Shown here in pieces: positions 1 to 5,124 of a DNA stretch of 5,124 nucleotides. The position numbers and the translations under genes are program-made. The notes under the pieces were generated by a model. It saw nothing but the letters and a program-made list of their open reading frames with translations, had not been told where the DNA came from and did not search any database. Position 1 is the stretch's first letter. Every line of letters begins with the position of its first letter. This stretch comes from Flavobacteriaceae bacterium (GTDB lineage Bacteria; Bacteroidota; Bacteroidia; Flavobacteriales; Flavobacteriaceae), in the NCBI GenBank assembly GCA_019090365.1, contig JAHRWC010000005.1, positions 1 to 5,124 on the forward strand, read 5' to 3'.

Positions 1-1425
1 GCTGGTGAATTTGATCATGCTACTGGTACTTATTATGCTATTGGTGATTCAAACCTTGCTGTTCTTGATTTTGGAGCATTAACTGCTACAGTTGTTGGAC
101 CTACTGGACTTGCTTTCGGTATTGGTTTAGCGATTGATGGAGCTGGAAATGCTTATGCTTATGATGTTGCTGATGATAACTTATATTCTATTGATTTAGG
201 AACTGGTGCTGCTACTCTTATTGGAGCTATTGGTTTTGACGCAAACTTTGGACAAGGTATGTTCTGGGATGCTGCTTCAGATACAGTAATTATGACTGCA
301 TTTAATAATGGTCTTTTTGATTCTGAATTACGTACAGTTGATACTGCTACTGGTAATACTACTTTAATTAATCAAATGGATGCTGGTGGATTAACTCAAT
401 ATGCTTGGTCTTCTGCACCTGGTATTCCAGTTGTACTTCCTCCAAATGATGAGTGTGCTGGTGCTATCGATGTTAACTGTGGAGATGTTGTTGTAGGTGA
501 AACTATTACAGCTACTGATTCAGGTGACAATGCTGCTCCAGATTTATGGTATTCATTTACTGGAATGGGAGTTGTTCAAGATGTTACTGTTTCTTTTTGT
601 GACGGTGGTACTGATTATGATTCTTTAGTTCGTATTTATGATGCTTGTGGTGGAACTCAAATTGACTCTAACGATGATTCTTGTGGTTTACAATCAGAGA
701 TTACTTTTTCTTCTGATGGTACATCTACTTACTATATCATGGTAGAAGGTTTTGGATCTAACTCTGGTAACTTCTCTATGGCTATTACATGTAACCCTGA
801 TGATCCAACGGGTCCTCCAAATGATGAGTGTGTTGATGCACTTGCTGTTGATTGTGGTGATGTTGTAGTTGGTGAAACTATTACAGCTACTGATTCAGGT
901 CAAAATGCTGCTAATGATTTATGGTATTCTTATACAGGTACTGTAGCTGGTGAAGAAGTAACTTTATCTTTCTGTGATGGTGGTACTGATTATGATTCTT
1001 TAGTTCGTGTATTTGATGCATGTGCTGGAACAGAAATCGCTGTAAACGATGATTCTTGTGGATTACAATCTGAAGTTACTTTTACTTCTGATGGTTCTAC
1101 TACTTACTATATCATGGTTGAAGGATTTGGTTCAAACAACGGTAACTTCTCAATGGAAGTATCTTGTGTTGTTTCTGGTATTGAAGCTAACGCTATTGCT
1201 GGATTTAACTACTATCCAAACCCTGTAACAGATGCAATTAACTTAAGTGCTCAAAGTAATATTGAGACTGTAGCTATCTACAATGTTTTAGGTCAAAAAG
1301 TTGTTGATCAAAATGTTGAAGCTACTGCTACATCACTTAATGTATCTAACCTTTCTGTAGGAACTTATATTATGAAAGTTTCTGTTGACGGTCAAATTGG
1401 TACGTATAAAATTGTTAAGCAATAA
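1..1425 (+). CDS. T9SS-sorted surface protein with propeller-like N-region and two PPC-like Cys repeats (5' partial)
   Basis: The frame is open from the first base, so the start codon and any signal peptide lie upstream; the ATG at 259 is internal. The visible 474 residues have three parts. Residues 1 to about 140 contain short strands with recurring aspartate-x-glycine-threonine-glycine-like turns (LYSIDLGTG, LRTVDTATG), resembling a beta-propeller or WD40/YncE-like fold; this is inferred from pattern only. Residues 149-264 and 274-389 are two PPC-like repeats with six cysteines each. From about 402 (FNYYPNP) to the end is a type A T9SS sorting domain with a GTYIMKVS motif and a basic C-terminus. 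In known T9SS cargo this tail directs outer-membrane passage and is cleaved during surface anchoring. Codon choice (GCT, GGT, CGT, AAC, TCT) is much more biased than in the two downstream paralogues, hinting at high expression. No catalytic motif was seen; an adhesive or structural role is inference. Confidence 0.9.
   Translation, partial: AGEFDHATGTYYAIGDSNLAVLDFGALTATVVGPTGLAFGIGLAIDGAGNAYAYDVADDNLYSIDLGTGAATLIGAIGFDANFGQGMFWDAASDTVIMTAFNNGLFDSELRTVDTATGNTTLINQMDAGGLTQYAWSSAPGIPVVLPPNDECAGAIDVNCGDVVVGETITATDSGDNAAPDLWYSFTGMGVVQDVTVSFCDGGTDYDSLVRIYDACGGTQIDSNDDSCGLQSEITFSSDGTSTYYIMVEGFGSNSGNFSMAITCNPDDPTGPPNDECVDALAVDCGDVVVGETITATDSGQNAANDLWYSYTGTVAGEEVTLSFCDGGTDYDSLVRVFDACAGTEIAVNDDSCGLQSEVTFTSDGSTTYYIMVEGFGSNNGNFSMEVSCVVSGIEANAIAGFNYYPNPVTDAINLSAQSNIETVAIYNVLGQKVVDQNVEATATSLNVSNLSVGTYIMKVSVDGQIGTYKIVKQ
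445..1167 (+). repeat. Two tandem PPC-like six-cysteine repeats in gene 1
   Basis: Unit 1 is 445-792 and unit 2 is 820-1167, 116 residues each with a 375-base period. Each runs from an NDEC motif to a final cysteine after GNFSM. Cysteine spacing is 8-40-16-12-36 in both units, one residue shorter in the fourth interval than in the downstream genes. Shared motifs are CGDVVVGETITATDSG, LWYS-TG, CDGGTDYDSLVR, NDDSCGLQSE and YYIMVEGFGSN. The fold assignment to the PPC-like beta-sandwich family rests on the YxYTG and DYDS-type motifs and was not tested against a profile. Confidence 0.85.
496..1008 (+). repeat. Two pairs of 30-base exact direct repeats, 375 bases apart
   Basis: Bases 496-525 are identical to 871-900, and bases 604-633 are identical to 979-1008. 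Both pairs have the same 375-base offset (125 codons), so recombination between them would add or remove one whole repeat unit in frame. They encode the GETITATDSG and GGTDYDSLVR stretches of the two units. Confidence 0.9.
1204..1422 (+). other. T9SS type A C-terminal sorting domain, gene 1
   Basis: The domain begins at FNYYPNP and contains IYNVLGQKV, LNVSNLSVGTYIMKVS and a C-terminal TYKIVKQ. These are the standard hallmarks of the Por_Secre_tail family: a YPNP start, a LGQ-V core, a G-Y-x-x-K-V strand and a basic end. It is complete, so the 3' end of the gene is intact. Confidence 0.93.
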
Positions 1426-1448
1426 TATATTTCTTAACTAAATTTATT

Positions 1449-1479
1449 AAGCCACCTGCGAAAGCAGGTGGCTTTTTTT
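1449..1479 (+). terminator. Intrinsic terminator after gene 1
   Basis: An 11-bp perfect stem (1449-1459 with 1464-1474) encloses a GAAA tetraloop and runs into a T tract at 1473-1479. It begins 23 bases after the stop codon. There is no matching A tract on the left, so it appears to act on the + strand only. Confidence 0.93.
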
Positions 1480-1483
1480 ATTG

Positions 1484-1491
1484 TATCTTTA
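1484..1491 (+). promoter_or_regulatory. Candidate -7 box for gene 2 (TATCTTTA)
   Basis: This matches the Bacteroidota -7 consensus TAnnTTTG at all fixed positions except the last. It lies between the gene 1 terminator and the ATG at 1527, leaving a leader of roughly 25-30 bases. It sits in a 13-base block, TATTGTATCTTTA (1479-1491), that recurs exactly before gene 3. No TTG was found at the usual -33 spacing, so this is a moderate call. Confidence 0.5.
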
Positions 1492-1526
1492 TTCTAACAA
1501 TTTATTGACAACCAAAACATTTTAAT

Positions 1527-2978
1527 ATGAAGAAAACATTACTCTTTATTGCAGTATTTTTTTGCATTATAACTCAAAGTAATGCAAATAACTCTCCTTT
1601 TATTAATCCACCCTCAAATGATGAATGTGCTGATGCCATTGCGATTAATTGTGGAGATGTTATAGTAGGAGAAACATTAACAGCTACAGATTCTGGAGCA
1701 AATGCAGCTCCCGATGTATTTTATACTTATACAGGGTCTGGACTAGAAGAAGATCTTACACTTTCACTTTGTGATGGAGGAACAGATTACGATTCTTTTA
1801 TTCGAGTTTATGAAGATTGTACACTAGCTGTTGAAATCATCTCAAATGATGATTCTTGTGGATTGCAATCTCAACTTACATTTGAATCTGATGGAACTTC
1901 AACTTACTACATCATGATAGAAGGGTTTGCTGCAAATTCAGGTAATTTTAGTTTAGAATTATCTTGTATAGCTATTGATCCAAATGAACCAGATAATAAT
2001 GATTGTATAGATGCCATTGCTTTACTATGTGATGAAACAGTTACTGGCAGTACAGAGTTTGCTACAGATTCAGGAGGTAATGATGCACCAGATGTATATT
2101 TCTCTTATACAGGTACAGGAATTCCAGAAGTAATATATTTATCATTATGTGACGGCGGCACTAACTATGACTCTTGGTTACGTGTTTACGATGATTGTGA
2201 TTTAAATAATGAATTATATTCAAATGATGATTCATGTGGATTACAATCTGAAATTACTTTTGTATCTGATGGTACAGCTACTTATTTTATTATGGTTGAA
2301 GGATTTTCTGCAAATTTTGGAGATTTTAGTTTAGAAATGACTTGCTCTGAATTTGATCCTCCACCTAATGACGATTGTAGTGGAGCAATTGCTTTGAACT
2401 GTGGAGAAACAGTTACAGGAACAACAGCATCTTCCTTAAGTGATGCTGGAAATAATTCGCCAGATGTTTTTTATAGTTATACAGGTTCAGGTACTGAAGA
2501 ATGGGTAACTATATCTCTTTGTGATGGCAATACAGACTATAACTCTCGTTTATTAGTATATGATAATTGTAATTATGATGAACTACTTTCAGAAAATGAT
2601 AATTTTTGTGGACAACAATCACAACTAACCTTTTATTCAGATGGAGTGTCTACTTATATTATATTAGTGGAAGGAGCGCAATCAAATGCTGGTAACTTTA
2701 GCCTTGAGATTACATGCGATCCAATTTTAGGAATTAGTGATTCAATTTTTGAAAACTTTTCTTTTTATCCAAATCCTAGTGATAATAGTATTCATGTAAA
2801 TGCATTACAAACAATTGAAAATGTGAGTATTTATAACATGTTAGGTCAATTGGTTGTAAATAATAAAATTGATTCATTGAATTCAGAAATAAATATTTCT
2901 AATTTATCTGCTGGAAACTATATAATGAAAGTTTCAATAGATGGATACATAGGAACTTATAAATTGGTTAAAAACTAA
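1527..2978 (+). CDS. T9SS-sorted surface protein with three PPC-like six-cysteine repeats
   Basis: Complete, 483 residues. The start is secure: an in-frame TGA lies at 1506-1508 and the ATG opens directly into a signal peptide, MKK followed by a hydrophobic core, with a likely cut after SNA at residue 20. The mature protein has three repeats at residues 31-147, 157-273 and 281-397, then a sorting domain from FSFYPNP at 411 to the end. All 18 mature cysteines fall in the repeats with identical spacing; the only other cysteine (C13) is in the signal peptide. No Shine-Dalgarno sequence precedes the start, which is normal for this phylum. It lacks the propeller-like N-region of gene 1 and is a close tandem paralogue of gene 3. 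Repeat 3 looks chimeric. Export by Sec followed by T9SS is well supported; binding partner and function are unknown, and adhesion or matrix formation is inference. Confidence 0.93.
   Translation: MKKTLLFIAVFFCIITQSNANNSPFINPPSNDECADAIAINCGDVIVGETLTATDSGANAAPDVFYTYTGSGLEEDLTLSLCDGGTDYDSFIRVYEDCTLAVEIISNDDSCGLQSQLTFESDGTSTYYIMIEGFAANSGNFSLELSCIAIDPNEPDNNDCIDAIALLCDETVTGSTEFATDSGGNDAPDVYFSYTGTGIPEVIYLSLCDGGTNYDSWLRVYDDCDLNNELYSNDDSCGLQSEITFVSDGTATYFIMVEGFSANFGDFSLEMTCSEFDPPPNDDCSGAIALNCGETVTGTTASSLSDAGNNSPDVFYSYTGSGTEEWVTISLCDGNTDYNSRLLVYDNCNYDELLSENDNFCGQQSQLTFYSDGVSTYIILVEGAQSNAGNFSLEITCDPILGISDSIFENFSFYPNPSDNSIHVNALQTIENVSIYNMLGQLVVNNKIDSLNSEINISNLSAGNYIMKVSIDGYIGTYKLVKN
1617..2717 (+). repeat. 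Three PPC-like six-cysteine repeats in gene 2
   Basis: Units are 1617-1967, 1995-2345 and 2367-2717, each 117 residues. Cysteine spacing is 8-40-16-13-36 in all three (residues 34/42/82/98/111/147, 160/168/208/224/237/273 and 284/292/332/348/361/397). Units 1 and 2 carry the YDS and NDDSCGLQ forms of the central motifs. Unit 3 carries YNS and NDNFCGQQ. Linkers are short and rich in Pro, Asp and Asn (DPNEPDN, EFDPPP). Confidence 0.88.
2757..2975 (+). other. T9SS type A C-terminal sorting domain, gene 2
   Basis: It begins FSFYPNPSDNSIH and continues with VSIYNMLGQ, EINISNLSAGNYIMKVS and the basic end TYKLVKN. It is nearly the same as the tail of gene 3 and clearly related to that of gene 1. 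Confidence 0.93.
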
Positions 2979-2999
2979 TTAATTAATAAAAATTTTGAG

Positions 3000-3030
3000 A
3001 AGCCATCTATTTCATATAGATGGCTTTTTT
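3000..3030 (+). terminator. Intrinsic terminator after gene 2
   Basis: An 11-bp perfect stem (3000-3010 with 3016-3026) has a 5-base loop and is followed by T residues at 3025-3030. It starts 22 bases after the stop codon. The outer six pairs match the gene 1 terminator, while several inner pairs have changed on both sides. Confidence 0.93.
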
Positions 3031-3038
3031 ATTTATTG

Positions 3039-3046
3039 TATCTTTA
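3039..3046 (+). promoter_or_regulatory. Candidate -7 box for gene 3 (TATCTTTA)
   Basis: It has the same octamer and the same 13-base context (3034-3046) as upstream of gene 2, here 27 bases before the ATG. Conservation in two otherwise diverged spacers supports a promoter role. The last base departs from TAnnTTTG, and no clear -33 TTG is present. Confidence 0.5.
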
Positions 3047-3073
3047 ACATACTAACTATTATAAACCTCCCTA

Positions 3074-4909
3074 ATGAAAAATATTACTTTTCTTTCCTTA
3101 CTATTTTTATCTTTAATAAATTTTAGTTTTACTAACATTCATAATGTTCCAAGCAATAACGAAGACAATGTAATTCCTGTTAATGATACTTGTGATAACG
3201 CCATTGCATTAAATTGTGAAGAAACAGTAGTTGGCGAAACTATTACAGCAACAGATACAAATTCAAATGGATCTGCAGATGTTTATTTTGAATATACTGG
3301 AACAGGTTTACCAGAACATTTAATAGTATCTCTTTGTGATGGGAGTACCGATTACGATTCTTTCATTCGAGTGTATGATGATTGTAGTTTAGCTAATTTA
3401 ATAGTTGAAAATGATGATGACTGTGGCTTACAGTCTCAAGTATTATTCGATTCAGATGGTACATCAACATATATTATAGTTATTGAAGGGTTTAGCGATA
3501 ATGTGGGTAATTTCAGTTTAAATCTAAATTGTGTGCCGATTGACCCTAATGAACCACCAAATAATTTTTGTAATAATGCAATTGAATTGATTTGTAATGA
3601 AACTGTTGTTGGATCTACTGAATTTGCTACTGATACTGGAGGAAATGAAGCACCAGATGTATATTATTCATACACAGGACCAGGAACTCCCGAAGTAATT
3701 ACATTATCTCTTTGTGACGGAGCTACAAATTATGATTCATGGTTGAGAGTATTTGACGATTGTGATTTAAATAATGAATTATATTCGAATGATGATACTT
3801 GTGGATTGCAATCTGAAATCACTTTTGTTTCAGATGGTACTTCTTCATATTATATAATGATTGAAGGGTATCAAGCTAATTTTGGAGAGTATAGCTTAGA
3901 AATGACTTGTGTAGATTTTGTGCCAGCACCTAATGATGAATGTGATGGAGCAATAGCTGTTGCTTGTGGAGATATTCAAATTGGAAACACAATGTCATCT
4001 TTAGATCATGGAGGTAATAGTTCGCCAGATGTATTCTATAAATACACAGGAACAGGGACTTCAGAAATAGTTATCATCTCATTATGTGACGGAGGAACTG
4101 ATTATAATTCATATTTAAGAGTTTTTGAAGATTGTACCCTAAATGAACTAATATCAGAAAATGATAATTTTTGTGGACAACAATCACAGGTAAGTTTTCA
4201 ATCGGATGGTGTTTCAACTTATTATATCATGGTTGAAGGAAATCAGAATAGTTCTGGAAACTTTAGTTTAGAGGTTTCATGTGCTCAACCTCAAATAAAT
4301 GACACTTGTGATAATGCAATTAATGTAGAGTGTGGAGATGTTATAGTTGGTGAAACAATTACAGCTACTGATACTGGAGGAAATTCTTCTACAGATATAT
4401 ATTATAATTATACAGGAGATGGAGAAGAAGAATGGGTTACTTTATCACTTTGTGATGGTAATACAAATTATAACTCTCGATTGTTAGTATATGATGATTG
4501 TAGTTTTAACGAGTTACTATCGGAGAACACTAATTTCTGTGGTCAACAATCTCAATTGACTTTTTATTCAGATGGTGTTTCAAATTATATCATAATAATT
4601 GAAGGTGGACAAGGAGGTTCTGGTAACTTTAGTCTTGAAATTACATGCGAGCCAATATTAGGAGTTGATGATACAATTTTTGATAGCTTTTCTTTTTATC
4701 CAAACCCAAGCGATAATAGCATACATATAAGTGCCTTGCAAATAATTGAAAATGTGAGTATATATAATATGTTAGGTCAAGAGATTATAAGTGAAAAAAT
4801 TGAGGCATTGAATTCTGAAATAAATATTTCTAATTTAGTTACAGGAAATTACCTTATAAAAGTATCTATTAACGGATTTATTGGAACTTATAAATTAGTT
4901 AAAATGTAA
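3074..4909 (+). CDS. T9SS-sorted surface protein with four PPC-like six-cysteine repeats
   Basis: Complete, 611 residues. An in-frame TAA at 3062-3064 fixes the start at this ATG. A hydrophobic signal peptide covers about residues 1-20 (MKNITFLSLL onward); the cut site is less clear than in gene 2. Four repeats follow at residues 37-153, 163-279, 287-403 and 409-525, then a sorting domain from FSFYPNP at 539. All 24 cysteines of the protein lie in the repeats with one invariant spacing. Repeat 2 matches gene 2 repeat 2 better than it matches its own neighbours, so the array existed before the gene duplicated. The gene has its own terminator and a candidate promoter. Codon use is relaxed and AT-rich, like gene 2 and unlike gene 1. 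An exported, surface-attached role is well supported; ligand and function are unknown. Confidence 0.93.
   Translation: MKNITFLSLLFLSLINFSFTNIHNVPSNNEDNVIPVNDTCDNAIALNCEETVVGETITATDTNSNGSADVYFEYTGTGLPEHLIVSLCDGSTDYDSFIRVYDDCSLANLIVENDDDCGLQSQVLFDSDGTSTYIIVIEGFSDNVGNFSLNLNCVPIDPNEPPNNFCNNAIELICNETVVGSTEFATDTGGNEAPDVYYSYTGPGTPEVITLSLCDGATNYDSWLRVFDDCDLNNELYSNDDTCGLQSEITFVSDGTSSYYIMIEGYQANFGEYSLEMTCVDFVPAPNDECDGAIAVACGDIQIGNTMSSLDHGGNSSPDVFYKYTGTGTSEIVIISLCDGGTDYNSYLRVFEDCTLNELISENDNFCGQQSQVSFQSDGVSTYYIMVEGNQNSSGNFSLEVSCAQPQINDTCDNAINVECGDVIVGETITATDTGGNSSTDIYYNYTGDGEEEWVTLSLCDGNTNYNSRLLVYDDCSFNELLSENTNFCGQQSQLTFYSDGVSNYIIIIEGGQGGSGNFSLEITCEPILGVDDTIFDSFSFYPNPSDNSIHISALQIIENVSIYNMLGQEIISEKIEALNSEINISNLVTGNYLIKVSINGFIGTYKLVKM
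3182..4648 (+). repeat. Four PPC-like six-cysteine repeats in gene 3
   Basis: Units are 3182-3532, 3560-3910, 3932-4282 and 4298-4648, 117 residues each. Cysteines are spaced 8-40-16-13-36 in every unit (first cysteines at residues 40, 166, 290 and 412). Units 1 and 2 are of the YDS/CGLQ type; units 3 and 4 are of the YNS/NFCGQQ type. The linker between units 3 and 4 is the shortest (AQPQI). Confidence 0.88.
4688..4906 (+). other. T9SS type A C-terminal sorting domain, gene 3
   Basis: It begins FSFYPNPSDNSIH, with VSIYNMLGQ, EINISNL, a GNYLIKVS strand and the end TYKLVKM. It is intact, with the full set of family landmarks. Confidence 0.93.
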
Positions 4910-4929
4910 GGTTTATATTAAGAACTATT

Positions 4930-4963
4930 AAGCCATTTGTGAATAACAGGTGGCTTTTTTTTT
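4930..4963 (+). terminator. Intrinsic terminator after gene 3
   Basis: An 11-pair stem (4930-4940 with 4946-4956) contains two G-U wobbles and a 5-base loop, and runs into nine T residues (4955-4963). The right arm keeps the CAGGTGGCTT of the gene 1 terminator, while the left arm has C-to-T changes tolerated as wobbles. Confidence 0.9.
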
Positions 4964-4966
4964 ACC

Positions 4967-4974
4967 TACCTTTG
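4967..4974 (+). promoter_or_regulatory. Candidate -7 box for the glycosyltransferase gene (TACCTTTG)
   Basis: A perfect match to the Bacteroidota consensus TAnnTTTG, directly after the T tract of the preceding terminator and only 4 bases before the ATG at 4979. A start of transcription at the usual distance would fall at or next to the start codon. No TTG is seen at normal -33 spacing; the nearest upstream TTG (4937-4939) is too far. Confidence 0.55.
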
Positions 4975-4978
4975 TCAT

Positions 4979-5124
4979 ATGAAGTTGAATTATTCATTTA
5001 TTATTCCAGTTTATAATCGCCCAGAAGAGGTAAAAGAGCTATTAGAAAGCTTTGAAAGACTTGATTTTAGTGATGATTATGAAATTGTAATCGTTGAAGA
5101 TGGTTCGCAAGAAACTTCTGAAGA
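4979..5124 (+). CDS. Glycosyltransferase family 2, N-terminal fragment (3' partial)
   Basis: Only the first 48 residues are in the window. They show the start of a GT-A fold: a first strand and loop FIIPVYNRPEEV (residues 7-18), a helix (KELLESFERL), then a second strand EIVIVEDGS (residues 35-43), which is the typical nucleotide-sugar-binding beginning of family 2 glycosyltransferases. The ATG is the only in-frame start after a TGA at 4940-4942, and it places the first strand at the usual distance from the N-terminus. No signal peptide is seen, so a cytoplasmic or membrane-associated enzyme is expected. The donor and acceptor sugars cannot be told from this fragment. It has its own promoter and is separated from gene 3 by a terminator, so a functional link is not implied. 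Confidence 0.85.
   Translation, partial: MKLNYSFIIPVYNRPEEVKELLESFERLDFSDDYEIVIVEDGSQETSE

Noticed and set aside
259..1425. Gene 1 starting at the ATG at 259
   Set aside because: The same frame is open to base 1 and codes for continuous propeller-like sequence with the same codon bias, so this ATG is an internal methionine.
1505..1510. TTGACA, a sigma-70-like -35 hexamer before gene 2
   Set aside because: It lies only 16 bases before the start codon, leaving no room for a -10 box and transcript, and Bacteroidota use a different promoter consensus.
3066..3070. CCTCC just before the gene 3 start
   Set aside because: This resembles the anti-Shine-Dalgarno sequence of 16S rRNA rather than its complement, so it cannot act as a ribosome binding site; probably chance.
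445..4648. Regularly spaced direct repeats as a possible CRISPR array
   Set aside because: The period is about 350-375 bases, all in frame and coding, with diverged units; this is a protein domain array.
1..5124. Coding regions on the minus strand
   Set aside because: The + strand is almost fully accounted for by genes with clear domain structure, and nothing recognisable was seen on the other strand.
4910..5124. Glycosyltransferase as a dedicated modifier of the surface proteins
   Set aside because: A strong terminator and a separate promoter divide it from gene 3, and adjacency alone does not support a functional link.

Overview
The window looks like a Bacteroidota chromosome, most likely Flavobacteriia. 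It is AT-rich, its start codons lack Shine-Dalgarno sequences, it has TAnnTTTG-like -7 promoter boxes, and it encodes three proteins ending in the type A C-terminal sorting domain of the type IX secretion system (T9SS). That domain is found essentially only in this phylum.

Layout: four genes, all on the + strand. (1) Positions 1-1425: the 3' part of a gene whose start lies outside the window. It encodes a propeller-like N-terminal region, two cysteine-rich repeats and a T9SS sorting domain. (2) 1527-2978: a complete gene with a signal peptide, three repeats and a sorting domain. (3) 3074-4909: a complete paralogue with a signal peptide, four repeats and a sorting domain. (4) 4979-5124: the 5' end of a family 2 glycosyltransferase, cut by the window edge. 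Each of the first three genes is followed by a strong intrinsic terminator, and each of genes 2-4 has a candidate -7 box just upstream. The genes therefore look like separate transcription units rather than one operon.

The most notable content is a family of nine copies of a repeat of about 117 residues, resembling the PPC (bacterial pre-peptidase C-terminal) beta-sandwich domain. Every copy has six cysteines. Their spacing is 8-40-16-13-36 in all seven copies of genes 2 and 3, and 8-40-16-12-36 in both copies of gene 1. No other cysteine occurs in the visible mature parts of these proteins, which suggests three disulfides per unit in an exported, surface-attached protein. Genes 2 and 3 are tandem duplicates. 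The third repeat of gene 2 appears to be a fusion of the first part of gene 3 repeat 3 with the rest of gene 3 repeat 4, so repeat number seems to have changed by recombination within the array. The terminators were apparently duplicated too, and their stems differ by substitutions that preserve pairing.

The genes probably act as cell-surface or secreted structural or adhesive proteins; no catalytic motif is visible in them. The glycosyltransferase is probably an unrelated neighbour. No RNA genes, mobile elements or CRISPR arrays were seen, and there is no gene-free stretch over about 100 bases.
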